Source: Xiashengella succiniciproducens
GTDB lineage: Bacteria; Bacteroidota; Bacteroidia; Bacteroidales; Marinilabiliaceae
Length of the DNA: 64,000 nucleotides
Direction: 5' to 3'
NCBI RefSeq assembly: GCF_023674465.1
Contig: NZ_CP098400.1
Span: 2,198,801 to 2,262,800 of the forward strand
The first letter of the stretch is position 1. Each line of letters opens with the position of its first letter. Below the pieces are notes generated by a model. It was not told the DNA's origin. It worked only from the letters and a program-made list of their open reading frames with translations, and did no database searches. This document shows positions 1 to 9,196 of the stretch, piece after piece. Position numbers and translations under genes: made by a program.

Positions 1-1436
1 AGATTTATTTCTCGTCAATGCGGATGGCTGGCAAGAAGCGTAAAAAACTTAACCGGATCACAGGTCAGGGATCTTCTGCTATTTATACCTCTATTCTCAA
101 TTCAAGAGGAGAATGGCAGGACCCGGAACTTTTCCTGAATCAAAATATGGACGGCTCCTTCGAGGACGGAACCTTTAGCATGACTTCAGACGGCAAGACT
201 GTTTATTTTACCCGTACTCGTTATGAAAAATCACAGCCCATGGCTGCTGAGATATGGATGACTCAAAGTATGGGAGGACGCTGGTCTGAACCTGTGGAAG
301 TGGAACTGGGGCCCGACTCTGTTGTATTTGCCCATCCTGCATTAACTCCCGATGGTAATACGATGTATTTTGTCTCAGATATGAAAGGTAGCATTGGTGG
401 CAAGGATATCTGGAAGGTGGATAAACACGGGGACTCATGGGGAACTCCGGTAAATCTGGGAACTGAAATAAATACCGAAGGGGATGAATTATTTCCCTAT
501 ATCAGGGAGAATGGAGTGCTTTACTTCAGTTCTGACGGTCTACCCGGTTTTGGTGGACTAGATATCTTTATTGCCGAGCCACAGGACGATGGACGCTGGA
601 AAGTTAGTAATATGGGACGCCCCATCAACTCAAGTGCAGATGATCTGGGTATCACCTTCTACAAAAACAGGGAAGCCGGTTTTATATCATCATCACGTGG
701 AAATGCCAAAGGTTATGAAAGTATATATAGTTTCAACCTGCCTCAGATCCAACCATTAGCATCAGGTACAGTCCGTCTTTCTGGAAATGAAGCACTACCT
801 AGAAATGCTGTTGTCAAGATTGTTGGTACGGACGGGACCAACACCAAGATAAATATAGACCCCTCAGGTTCATTCAGCATGCTACTCAAGCCCGACACTG
901 AGTATTCACTTTTGGTCTCTGTACCAGGCTACCTTAACCATAGTGAGCGGATTAGCACATTAGGAATTAAGGAAAGTAAACAATACTCTCTAGATATCAC
1001 ACTCACCAGCGTTGGAGCTCCAATGATACTCAGCACCCTGCAGTTTGATACCGGTTCTGCAGCTATCAAATCAGAAGCAGAAAAGGAACTGTCACAGATT
1101 ATAGATATCCTGAATAATAATCCTGATCTAAAAATAGAGATAAGTGCGCATACAGAGGCATCAGGAAACCAGGATACAGACCTTCAACTGTCAAAGCAGA
1201 GAGCTGATGCCGTTTATCAATACCTGACTGATAAAGGCATTGACGGAAACAGACTATCTTCCAGAGGTGCCGGCAGCAGCGAGCCCTTTAAAGTGGATGC
1301 CAAAACAGCCTCTAAACATGCTTTCCTGCGTGAGAATGATGTACTTACAGAGCAGTTCATACAAAGGCTTAATCGTGCAGATCAGAGAAATGCAGTGAAA
1401 CTCAACAATCGTGTTGAGTTTACCATTATCAGATAG
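1..1436 (+). CDS. PD40/OmpA envelope protein, 5' end outside window (PorE-like)
   Basis: The reading frame is open from the first bases (IYFSS just before the first Met at 18), so the gene starts upstream of the window. What is visible is a run of PD40/WD40-like beta-propeller repeats (YFTR, YFVSD..GGKDIW, YFSSDG..GFGGLDIF), then a carboxypeptidase-regulatory-like beta-sandwich (about residues 250-330), then a C-terminal OmpA peptidoglycan-binding domain (about 340-472; LQFDTGSAAI, and NNRVEFTI at the end). This domain order is that of PorE-type periplasmic proteins of the type IX secretion and gliding machinery, which anchor envelope complexes to peptidoglycan. The PorE assignment is inference; other PD40-OmpA paralogues exist in the phylum. 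It ends 65 bases before purM. Confidence 0.85.
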   Translation, partial: IYFSSMRMAGKKRKKLNRITGQGSSAIYTSILNSRGEWQDPELFLNQNMDGSFEDGTFSMTSDGKTVYFTRTRYEKSQPMAAEIWMTQSMGGRWSEPVEVELGPDSVVFAHPALTPDGNTMYFVSDMKGSIGGKDIWKVDKHGDSWGTPVNLGTEINTEGDELFPYIRENGVLYFSSDGLPGFGGLDIFIAEPQDDGRWKVSNMGRPINSSADDLGITFYKNREAGFISSSRGNAKGYESIYSFNLPQIQPLASGTVRLSGNEALPRNAVVKIVGTDGTNTKINIDPSGSFSMLLKPDTEYSLLVSVPGYLNHSERISTLGIKESKQYSLDITLTSVGAPMILSTLQFDTGSAAIKSEAEKELSQIIDILNNNPDLKIEISAHTEASGNQDTDLQLSKQRADAVYQYLTDKGIDGNRLSSRGAGSSEPFKVDAKTASKHAFLRENDVLTEQFIQRLNRADQRNAVKLNNRVEFTIIR

Positions 1437-1440
1437 ATTG

Positions 1441-1471
1441 TTGATGATGCCAAAAGAAAGTGCTATTTTTG
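1441..1471 (+). promoter_or_regulatory. Candidate Bacteroidota promoter for purM
   Basis: A -7 box TATTTTTG (1464-1471) fits TAnnTTTG, and a weak -33 TTG lies at 1441-1443, 20 bases upstream. Transcription would begin near 1478. That places the ATG at 1460 upstream of the transcript and supports the GTG at 1502 as the purM start. Confidence 0.5.
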
Positions 1472-1501
1472 CGCACTCAAAATCATACCAAAACGAATAT
1501 T

Positions 1502-2671
1502 GTGAGTACCGAATCGCGATATAATCAAAGAGGGGTTTCTGCTTCCAAAGAAGATGTCCACTCGGCCATCAGGAACCTTGACAAGGGCCTTTTCCCAAAG
1601 GCCTTCTGCAAGATTGTGCCGGATATCCTTGGAGGCGACGAGGAATGGTGCAATATAATGCATGCTGACGGAGCAGGAACCAAATCATCACTGGCATATA
1701 TTTACTGGCGTGAAACAGGTGACCTGTCCGTATGGAAGGGAATCGCTCAGGATGCTGTAATAATGAACATTGATGACCTCCTGTGCGTCGGTGCCACCGA
1801 CAATATTCTGCTTTCATCCACTATCGGTCGTAATAAAAACCTGATACCCGGAGAGGTTATCTCTGCTATTATTAATGGGACAGAGGAAGTTTTGCAGATG
1901 TTGCGTGACAATGGTATCCCGATCTGGTCAACTGGAGGTGAAACTGCTGATGTAGGTGACCTTGTCCGTACAGTGATTGTTGACTCAACCGTGGTATGCA
2001 GGATGAAAAGAAAGGATGTAATATCCAACCACAATATTCAGGATGGTGATGTAATCGTGGGATTGTCATCATACGGCCGAGCCACATACGAAGATGAATA
2101 CAACGGCGGTATGGGTTCCAACGGCCTGACTTCGGCCAGACATGATATGTTTGCCCACTACCTTGCTGCAAAATATCCGGAAAGTTTTGATTCAGCTGTA
2201 CCTGAAGATCTAATCTACTCAGGACCACACAAACTAACCGAAAAGATTGAGGAACTGGGAGTTGATGCTGGTAAACTGGTGCTCTCCCCTACCCGTACCT
2301 ATGCCCCGGTTATCAAGAAGATTCTGGAAAACTTAAGACCAAATATCCATGGTATGGTTCACTGCTCGGGTGGTGCACAAACCAAGGTGCTTCACTTTGT
2401 CGACAAGGTCCATGTTATCAAGGACAACCTATTTGACATACCTCCATTGTTTGCTATGATACAGAAAGCTTCAGGCACCCCCTGGGCTGAGATGTACAAG
2501 GTCTTCAACATGGGACACAGAATGGAAATTTACATCAAGCCTGAATTTGCTCAGGAAGTTATAGACATCTCAAAATCCTTCAATATAGAAGCCAAAGTGA
2601 TAGGCAGAGTTGAGAAGGCTGAAAGCCCCAGATTGACAATCCGCAGCGGCTTCGGCGAATTCTTTTATTAG
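1502..2671 (+). CDS. purM: Phosphoribosylformylglycinamidine cyclo-ligase (AIR synthase)
   Basis: PurM closes the imidazole ring of FGAM with ATP to give aminoimidazole ribonucleotide, step 5 of purine synthesis. The protein of about 389 residues has the family features MHADGAGTKSS near the N-terminus, QDAVIMNIDDLLCVGA (ATP/metal region), STGGETADVGD, and a C-terminal NMGHRMEIYI. It belongs to the longer Bacteroidota form. The frame is open back to an ATG at 1460, but that ATG overlaps a probable promoter. The GTG at 1502 gives the N-terminus MSTESRYNQRGVSASKEDV, which fits related proteins, so I prefer it. The gene is probably monocistronic; a hairpin terminator follows at 2693. Confidence 0.93.
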   Translation: MSTESRYNQRGVSASKEDVHSAIRNLDKGLFPKAFCKIVPDILGGDEEWCNIMHADGAGTKSSLAYIYWRETGDLSVWKGIAQDAVIMNIDDLLCVGATDNILLSSTIGRNKNLIPGEVISAIINGTEEVLQMLRDNGIPIWSTGGETADVGDLVRTVIVDSTVVCRMKRKDVISNHNIQDGDVIVGLSSYGRATYEDEYNGGMGSNGLTSARHDMFAHYLAAKYPESFDSAVPEDLIYSGPHKLTEKIEELGVDAGKLVLSPTRTYAPVIKKILENLRPNIHGMVHCSGGAQTKVLHFVDKVHVIKDNLFDIPPLFAMIQKASGTPWAEMYKVFNMGHRMEIYIKPEFAQEVIDISKSFNIEAKVIGRVEKAESPRLTIRSGFGEFFY

Positions 2672-2692
2672 CTGCTCTAATCCCTAAATTCA

Positions 2693-2719
2693 GGGGAAGC
2701 TGCCACTGCAGCCTTCCCC
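2693..2719 (+). terminator. Hairpin terminator after purM
   Basis: GGGGAAGCTGC (2693-2703), a four-base loop and GCAGCCTTCCCC (2708-2719) pair with a single bulged base. A T-rich stretch follows about 15 bases later. It lies 22 bases after the purM stop. Confidence 0.6.
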
Positions 2720-2765
2720 CGACACTTTATGCTTTCTTTTTTCACAGAATCAAAAAACAATCATC

Positions 2766-3854
2766 ATGGCAATTAATAGTTCTTTATTAGATAAGCTTGA
2801 AGTTATCAGGCTTCGTTTCGAGGAAATTAGTACTCAAATTACCGACCCAGAGGTTATATCGGATAACAAGAGATATGTAAAGCTCAACAAAGAGTACAAG
2901 GAATTGGAAGAACTGGTACAGGTATCCAAGGAATACAAGAATCTTTTGGAGAATATTAAGAATACAAAGCAGATTCTCAAGGAGGAGAAGGACGAGGAGA
3001 TGCGTGATATGGCAAAGGAAGAGCTTGATGAAATGGAAGAAAGACTTCCGGCTCTGGAAGAGGAAATCAAAATTCTGCTTCTGCCCTCCGATCCGGAAGA
3101 TGCCAAGAATGCTGTTGTTGAAATCAGGGCCGGTGCCGGTGGTGATGAAGCCTGTTTGTTTGCCGGCGAGCTCTTCAGAATGTATGTAAAGTATTGTGAG
3201 TCCAAAAACTGGAAGGTGGAGGTAACCAACACATCTGAGGGAACTGCAGGTGGTTTCAAGGAAATAGTATTTAATGTTACAGGCAACGGAGTGTATGGTA
3301 TTCTGAAGTATGAATCGGGTGTTCACCGTGTGCAACGGGTACCACAAACTGAAACACAGGGACGTGTTCATACCTCTGCAGCTACTGTTGCAGTGCTTCC
3401 CGAAGCCGAGGAGTTTGATGTTGTTATCCGTAACGAGGATATCCGCAAGGATACCTACTGCTCATCAGGTCCGGGCGGACAGTCAGTCAACACAACCTAC
3501 TCAGCTATTCGATTGACACACATTCCAACTGGTATCGTTGTTACCTGCCAGGACCAGAAGTCACAGCTTAAGAACCTTGATAAGGCAATGATAGAGCTGC
3601 GTACACGTATATACAATCTGGAGTATCAAAAGCGCATGGATGAGATTGCATCCAAGCGTAAGACCATGGTCTCGTCAGGTGACCGTTCAGCCAAGATCAG
3701 GACATATAACTTCCCTCAGGGACGTGTAACTGACCACCGTATCAACTTTACAGTCTACAACCTACCTGCAATAATGGATGGTGAAATTGATACCATTATC
3801 CACAAGTTGCAGATGGAAGAAAACGCCGAAAGACTTAAAGCTGCCGAGGCTTAA
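2766..3854 (+). CDS. prfA: Peptide chain release factor 1
   Basis: RF1 recognises UAA and UAG stop codons in the ribosomal A site and triggers peptidyl-tRNA hydrolysis. The protein has 362 residues, the normal length. The universal GGQ motif is at residues 237-239 (SGPGGQSVN). The codon-reading tripeptide is PQT at 193-195, the P-x-T class that separates RF1 from the SPF motif of RF2. The N-terminal 100 residues form the expected helical region. The start is ATG 2766, preceded by an A-rich leader. Neighbours are the unlinked housekeeping genes purM and pyrF. Confidence 0.97.
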   Translation: MAINSSLLDKLEVIRLRFEEISTQITDPEVISDNKRYVKLNKEYKELEELVQVSKEYKNLLENIKNTKQILKEEKDEEMRDMAKEELDEMEERLPALEEEIKILLLPSDPEDAKNAVVEIRAGAGGDEACLFAGELFRMYVKYCESKNWKVEVTNTSEGTAGGFKEIVFNVTGNGVYGILKYESGVHRVQRVPQTETQGRVHTSAATVAVLPEAEEFDVVIRNEDIRKDTYCSSGPGGQSVNTTYSAIRLTHIPTGIVVTCQDQKSQLKNLDKAMIELRTRIYNLEYQKRMDEIASKRKTMVSSGDRSAKIRTYNFPQGRVTDHRINFTVYNLPAIMDGEIDTIIHKLQMEENAERLKAAEA

Positions 3855-3972
3855 TGTAAATTATCTAGTCTGCCTGTACCGCTAATCACTTTGTAAAGCC
3901 TTTCCATATTGGGCTGCAACACTTAACTTAGTATTACAAAAATGCCCCTTGGGCTGTATAAACGATATTATT

Positions 3973-4797
3973 ATGAATAAAGCAGAGTTGTTTCAACAAA
4001 TCAGGAAAAAGGAAAGCTTCCTTTGTGTGGGGTTGGATACTGACATCCAGAAGATACCGAGAAACTTACTCGACACCTCAGATGCCATCTTTGCCTTCAA
4101 CAAGGAAATAATTGATGCTACACATGATCTGGCTGTCGCTTATAAGCCCAATCTGGCTTTCTATGAAAGCATGGGTGTAAATGGTTGGAACAGTCTTGAG
4201 AAGACAGTAAACTACATCAGGTACAAATACCCTGAGATCTTTATAATTGCTGATGCCAAGAGAGGTGATATAGGCAATACCTCTGCCCTCTATGCAAGGG
4301 CCTTCTTTGATACCATGGACTTTGACGCAGTAACTGTTGCACCATATATGGGAGAGGATTCTGTAAAGCCATTCTTTACTTATGTAGGCAAATGGGTTAT
4401 CCTGCTGGCTCTGACTTCTAATAAGGGTGCAGACGACTTTCAGTATGTTGAAGAAGGTGGTGAAAAGCTCTTTGAGAAGGTTATCAAAAAATCTCAAGAA
4501 TGGAGCAACGAAGACAACATGATGTATGTGGTTGGTGCCACCAGAGCTGAAATGCTTAGCGATATACGCAAGATTGCACCAAATCACTTCCTGCTTGTTC
4601 CCGGTGTTGGCGCTCAGGGTGGAAGCCTTGCTGAAGTAGCTCGCTATGGTATGAACAGCGAATGTGGTCTACTTGTCAACTCCTCACGCCAGATTATCTA
4701 TGCATCAACAGGCGACGACTTTGCCAAGAAGGCCCGCGAAGCAGCCTTGGAAGTACAAAAAGAAATGGCTGAACTACTCAAGAAATATTTGAAGTAA
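3973..4797 (+). CDS. pyrF: Orotidine 5'-phosphate decarboxylase, type 2
   Basis: PyrF converts OMP to UMP, the last step of de novo pyrimidine synthesis. The 274-residue protein has the N-terminal substrate motif CVGLDTD, the catalytic DAKRGDI (residues 94-100) and PGVGAQGG near the C-terminus. These mark the longer type 2 family. An in-frame ATG exists at 3949, but the ATG at 3973 ([10 protein letters not shown]) matches the usual start and length. The gene converges on ppdK; the intervening 156 bases hold the ppdK terminator. Confidence 0.95.
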   Translation: MNKAELFQQIRKKESFLCVGLDTDIQKIPRNLLDTSDAIFAFNKEIIDATHDLAVAYKPNLAFYESMGVNGWNSLEKTVNYIRYKYPEIFIIADAKRGDIGNTSALYARAFFDTMDFDAVTVAPYMGEDSVKPFFTYVGKWVILLALTSNKGADDFQYVEEGGEKLFEKVIKKSQEWSNEDNMMYVVGATRAEMLSDIRKIAPNHFLLVPGVGAQGGSLAEVARYGMNSECGLLVNSSRQIIYASTGDDFAKKAREAALEVQKEMAELLKKYLK

Positions 4798-4898
4798 AAG
4801 GATCAATGAGACCCTCATGCTAACAGACTCTCTATTTAGCATTCAGTGGAGTCGCTAAATGATAGAAGCCACGAGGCAACTCAGGATATACCGGAAGA

Positions 4899-4929
4899 TA
4901 AAAAACAGGCTGCCCGCCGGGGCAGCCTG
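4899..4929 (-). terminator. Rho-independent terminator of ppdK
   Basis: A perfect 10-bp stem, CAGGCTGCCC (4906-4915) with GGGCAGCCTG (4920-4929), has a GCCG loop. On the minus strand it is followed by six T residues (4900-4905 read in reverse). It lies 25 bases past the ppdK stop. Confidence 0.9.
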
Positions 4930-4953
4930 CTAATTTATGGTATACAACTGTTA

Positions 4954-7668
4954 CTACTTCGCTTCCTTAAGAGCAGCCTGAGCAGCAGCAAGGCGTGCTA
5001 TCGGCACCCTGAAAGGAGAACAGCTTACGTAGTCCATTTTGACCTTGTGGCAGAACTCAATAGCTGAAGGTTCACCACCATGCTCACCGCAAATACCAAC
5101 CTTTAATTCAGGCTTGGCAGTGCGACCCTTTTCGGTACCCATCTTGATAAGCTGTCCAACGCCTTCCTGATCAAGAACCTGGAACGGGTCATGCTTCAGG
5201 ATACCCTTTTCAATGTAAACAGGGAGGAAGGAACCTATATCATCACGAGAATAACCGAAGGTCATCTGAGTAAGGTCATTGGTACCGAATGAGAAGAAGT
5301 CAGCCTCTGCAGCGATCAGGTCAGCTGTAAGAGCAGCACGTGGTATCTCAATCATAGTACCAACCTTGTAATCTATCCTATCATTTCTTTCAGCAAACAC
5401 CTTTTCGGCTGTAGAGCGGATTACTTCGGCCTGCATCCTGAATTCCTTGATAGTACCAACCAGAGGAATCATAATTTCAGGACGGGCATCAACACCCTTG
5501 GCCTTGAGGTTAAGTGCAGCCTCAATAATGGCACGGGTTTGCATCTCAGTGATTTCTGGATAGGTGATACCCAGACGGCAACCACGGTGACCAAGCATTG
5601 GGTTGAATTCTTCGAGTGAGTCAACCTTTGCCTTGATTACTTCGATACCAACACCCATCTCCTGAGCCAGCTCACGCTGAGTAGCAAGTTGGTGAGGAAC
5701 GAATTCATGTAACGGTGGGTCAAGCAGACGGATGGTAACACCATAGCCGGCCATAGCCTCAAGAATACCTTCAAAGTCGCTTCTTTGGTAAGGCAACAAC
5801 TTGGCAAGTGCCCTCTTACGTCCTTCAGTTGTAGAAGCAAGAATCATCTCACGCATAGCCTTGATACGCTCACCTTCGAAGAACATGTGCTCTGTACGGC
5901 ACAGACCGATACCTTCTGCACCGAAGTCACGGGCTGCCTTGGCATCCTTAGGAGAATCAGCGTTGGTTCTGACTTTCAGTTTGGCATATTTGTTAGAAGC
6001 CTCAAGTATTGTGTTGAAGTCACCGCTAAGGTCAGGCATCTTGGTCTGAACCTTACCTTCGTATACTTCACCAGTACTACCGTTAAGAGAAATCCAGTCT
6101 CCTTCGTTAAACACTTTACCATTGATGGTCAGCGTTCTGGCCTTGTAATCAATTTGCAGAGCACCGGCACCTGAAACGCAGCACTTACCCATACCACGGG
6201 CAACAACAGCAGCGTGAGAAGTCATACCTCCACGGGCTGTAAGGATACCCTTGGCTATATTCATACCTTCAAGATCTTCAGGAGAAGTTTCAATTCTCAC
6301 GAGGATGGTTTCATCAAATTTGGCAGCTTCATCAGCAAAGAAGATTATACGGCCAGTAGCAGCACCCGGAGAGGCAGGCAATCCCTTGGCAAGTACGTTG
6401 GCAGCCCGGATTGCAACTGTGTCAAATACAGGGTGTAGCAGTTCATCAAGTTTTTCAGGCTCGATACGCAGCAAGGCCGTTTTTTCATCTATTTTACCTT
6501 CACGCAGCAGGTCCATGGCAATCTTAACCATAGCAGCCCCTGTACGCTTTCCGTTACGGGTCTGCAGCAACCAGAGCTTGCCTTCCTGGATAGTAAACTC
6601 CATATCCTGCATATCACGATAGTGGTCCTCAAGCTTTTGTTGTGTTGCATAAAGCTGCTTGTACAGTTCAGGCATAGTCTCTTCGAGAGAGGGGTATTTT
6701 TCCCTGCGCTCTTCTTCGGAAACGCCTTGCAGCTTGGCCCACTTGCGGCTTCCTTCGATAGTGATTTCCTGCGGTGTACGGATACCGGCAACTACGTCCT
6801 CACCCTGGGCATTGATAAGATACTCACCATTGAATACGTTCTCACCTGTTGCAGCATCACGGCTGAAGGCAACACCGGTAGCCGATGAATTACCCATATT
6901 ACCGAATACCATAGCCTGAACGTTAACTGCAGTACCCCACTCATCGGGTATATTGTTGAGACGACGATAGTATATAGCCCTGTGGTTGTTCCAGCTGTTG
7001 AATACTGCCATTACAGCACCCCAAAGCTGCTCCCAGGCTGAAACAGGGAAATCATTGTTGGTCTTTTCCTTTACAGCTACCTTAAACCTGCTTACCAACT
7101 CCTTTAAATCTGCAACGGAAAACTCGGTATCCAACTTAATTCCTTTCTCGTGCTTCAGCTCTTCTATGATTTTTTCAAAAGGATCAATTTCTTCTTTTGA
7201 GTCAGGTTTCATACCCAACACAACGTCACCATACATCTGTACAAAACGGCGGTAGGAGTCCCAGGCAAACCACTCATTACCTGACTTCCTGGCTATTCCT
7301 TCCACAGCTTTGTCATTCAATCCAAGATTGAGGATGGTGTCCATCATACCCGGCATTGAAGCCCTTGCTCCTGAACGAACAGATACTAGTAGTGGATTTT
7401 CCTGGTCACCAAACTTAGTACCTGTCAGTTTCTCAATATTATTGATAGCCTGCTCAACTTCAGGCTTAAGTAATTCAACAACTTTATCACGACCCAGCTG
7501 ATTGTATTCAGTGCAAACCTCAGTAGTAATAGTAAAACCGGGGGGCACAGGTACACCGATAAGATTCATTTCAGCCAGGTTGGCTCCTTTTCCTCCAAGC
7601 AGATCCTTCATGTCTGCCTTACCTTCGGCTTGCCCGTTACCGAAGGTATATACGCGTTTCTTACTCAT
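4954..7668 (-). CDS. ppdK: Pyruvate, phosphate dikinase
   Basis: PPDK interconverts pyruvate + ATP + Pi and PEP + AMP + PPi. In anaerobes it works in glycolysis or gluconeogenesis as an ATP-saving partner of pyruvate kinase. At 904 residues it is full length. The N-terminal ATP-grasp domain is evident (LGGKGANLAEMNLIGVPVPPG). The swivelling phosphohistidine domain carries GGMTSHAAVVARG with the catalytic His near residue 485. The C-terminal PEP-utilising TIM barrel has GLCRTEHMFF, PMLGHRGCRLG, and CGEHGG with the catalytic Cys. With nifJ nearby, the set points to pyruvate-centred anaerobic energy metabolism. A strong terminator follows. Confidence 0.97.
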   Translation of the reverse strand: MSKKRVYTFGNGQAEGKADMKDLLGGKGANLAEMNLIGVPVPPGFTITTEVCTEYNQLGRDKVVELLKPEVEQAINNIEKLTGTKFGDQENPLLVSVRSGARASMPGMMDTILNLGLNDKAVEGIARKSGNEWFAWDSYRRFVQMYGDVVLGMKPDSKEEIDPFEKIIEELKHEKGIKLDTEFSVADLKELVSRFKVAVKEKTNNDFPVSAWEQLWGAVMAVFNSWNNHRAIYYRRLNNIPDEWGTAVNVQAMVFGNMGNSSATGVAFSRDAATGENVFNGEYLINAQGEDVVAGIRTPQEITIEGSRKWAKLQGVSEEERREKYPSLEETMPELYKQLYATQQKLEDHYRDMQDMEFTIQEGKLWLLQTRNGKRTGAAMVKIAMDLLREGKIDEKTALLRIEPEKLDELLHPVFDTVAIRAANVLAKGLPASPGAATGRIIFFADEAAKFDETILVRIETSPEDLEGMNIAKGILTARGGMTSHAAVVARGMGKCCVSGAGALQIDYKARTLTINGKVFNEGDWISLNGSTGEVYEGKVQTKMPDLSGDFNTILEASNKYAKLKVRTNADSPKDAKAARDFGAEGIGLCRTEHMFFEGERIKAMREMILASTTEGRKRALAKLLPYQRSDFEGILEAMAGYGVTIRLLDPPLHEFVPHQLATQRELAQEMGVGIEVIKAKVDSLEEFNPMLGHRGCRLGITYPEITEMQTRAIIEAALNLKAKGVDARPEIMIPLVGTIKEFRMQAEVIRSTAEKVFAERNDRIDYKVGTMIEIPRAALTADLIAAEADFFSFGTNDLTQMTFGYSRDDIGSFLPVYIEKGILKHDPFQVLDQEGVGQLIKMGTEKGRTAKPELKVGICGEHGGEPSAIEFCHKVKMDYVSCSPFRVPIARLAAAQAALKEAK

Positions 7669-7806
7669 ATTAACTAAATATTTTATGGAGTTAGTAAAAT
7701 CAATATTACAAATAAACAGCTTTTTTTTTACTTTTTAACGTACTGCAGTGGTAAATAATACTTTGATAAATATCATGCAATGCTGCGCCAGAGCCATACT
7801 AGCAAT

Positions 7807-7832
7807 AAAAAATCCCGGGCACGAGCCCGGGA
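7807..7832 (-). terminator. Rho-independent terminator after the DHOD-like gene
   Basis: TCCCGGGC (7813-7820), loop ACGA and GCCCGGGA (7825-7832) form a perfect stem. On the minus strand a run of six T residues follows. It lies about 125 bases beyond the stop of the upstream minus-strand gene. The rest of 7669-7956 shows no gene. Confidence 0.85.
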
Positions 7833-7956
7833 TAATAATTGACAGTCAACTCCATAGCGAAATTCACAATCACTTTCTTGCTTACATCAAAGACCACTAT
7901 ATGCCTGAAATTGACACTTATAACAACCCGACAGGAGCCTTTCAACTTCACAGCAA

Positions 7957-8958
7957 TTAGTTTACAGGATACTTACCACTAGATTTCATAAGGAACTCAA
8001 CATACTGCGCCCTTTTGTAAGAGTATGGATCCTTAAGGCTGCGCTTGGATAACTTACCCTTAAAGTCTGCAGTACTCTTGTATCCCTTCTTTGCCATCCA
8101 GTTACTGATCTCCTTCAGTATAACAGGTATTTCCTTGCTTCCTTTTTTGTACAGGGTAGTAACCATCTGAACAGCATCTGCACCTGCAAGCATAGCAGCA
8201 ATTACATCACCGGAATTCAATATGCCTGTGTTGGCACAAAGTGAAGCTTTTACATTGCCTTCAAGCAATCCCATATACCGTAGTGACAGACGGCTGTCTC
8301 CCTCCTTACTCAGGTTGTATGGCATCTCGAGCTTTTCTTCCTCTATATTTATGTCGGGCTGGAAGAGACGGTTGAATAGTACAAATCCCTTTGCACCGGT
8401 AGCATCAAGCTTTTTGATAAAGGAAAGCGGGTTTGTATAATAAGGACTTAGTTTGACAGATACAGGTATTTTAACCTTGGCCACTACCCTCTTCAGAGCC
8501 TCTATCTGCTCGTTTTCTACACTCTCAGGAAGTATGTCGGACTCGGAAATGGTCGAGTAAAAATTTAACTCAAGCGCATCCACTCCTGTTGAAGCAAGGT
8601 GCAATGCATATTCCTCCCAGCTTTCCTTATACAAACAGTTAAGACTGGCTATAACAGGTATTGACACGGCCTCCTTTAATTCCTTAAGTGCAAGCAGATG
8701 CGCCTTTGGACCGGAGTGTTGTATACTTGGAAAGAGGCTAATCATCTCAGCATTCCTCTCTGCATATTCAGCAAGCTCATCCTCTAGTTCCGCAGCTTCC
8801 ATATGCAATTGTTCCTCAAAAAGAGATCTGTACACTATAGCAGCCACTCCCGCTTCCTCAAGTTCAAGTGCTCTGTGAACATCAGCAGTTAGTGGACAGG
8901 CACCCGCAATCAACGGGTTTCTGAGTTTTAGTCCCAGATAATTGACAGAAAGATCCAT
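7957..8958 (-). CDS. Dihydroorotate dehydrogenase-like flavoprotein
   Basis: The 333-residue protein has a DHOD-type TIM-barrel signature: MDLSVNYLGLKLRNPLIAGA at the N-terminus, VKLSPYYTN, FNRLFQPDI, and a C-terminal ANTGILNSGDVIAAMLAGADAVQMVTTLYKKG phosphate-binding region for FMN. It is distinct from true PyrD: this branch is annotated DHOD-like and is often found next to pyruvate:ferredoxin oxidoreductase genes, as here (nifJ is immediately upstream on the same strand). A role in pyrimidine synthesis is therefore doubtful. Its substrate is unknown, and a link to ferredoxin-coupled metabolism is only inferred from the neighbourhood. Confidence 0.85.
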   Translation of the reverse strand: MDLSVNYLGLKLRNPLIAGACPLTADVHRALELEEAGVAAIVYRSLFEEQLHMEAAELEDELAEYAERNAEMISLFPSIQHSGPKAHLLALKELKEAVSIPVIASLNCLYKESWEEYALHLASTGVDALELNFYSTISESDILPESVENEQIEALKRVVAKVKIPVSVKLSPYYTNPLSFIKKLDATGAKGFVLFNRLFQPDINIEEEKLEMPYNLSKEGDSRLSLRYMGLLEGNVKASLCANTGILNSGDVIAAMLAGADAVQMVTTLYKKGSKEIPVILKEISNWMAKKGYKSTADFKGKLSKRSLKDPYSYKRAQYVEFLMKSSGKYPVN

Positions 8959-9080
8959 AGGCTTGGTATTATTTGGTTTACTGATTCAATTTACAACATT
9001 ATCCATAAATATACAGAAAATAATACCTGATACAATGAAAGTTAAAATAAAAAAAGGACAAATCTACCCGAATTACACAC

Positions 9081-9109
9081 AAAAAGAGGCCGCCCCCGTG
9101 GGCGGCCTC
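9081..9109 (-). terminator. Rho-independent terminator of nifJ
   Basis: GAGGCCGCCC (9086-9095), loop CCGT and GGGCGGCCTC (9100-9109) form a perfect 10-bp stem. A TTTTTGTGT tract follows on the minus strand. It separates nifJ from the DHOD-like gene, which therefore needs its own promoter or read-through. Confidence 0.88.
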
Positions 9110-9196
9110 CTGCATTATAGCCTAGACCAGCATATTAGCTACATCACTTTCACTGCGACCAGCTTTGCGGTCTTTTGCATTATCACATCAACAAGC

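Noticed and set aside
1460-1502. Upstream ATG for purM giving a longer N-terminus
   Set aside because: It overlaps a probable -7 promoter box and adds residues not seen at the family start; GTG 1502 fits better.
2787-3371. 194-residue minus-strand frame opposite prfA
   Set aside because: Antisense shadow of prfA with leucine/phenylalanine-rich artefact sequence.
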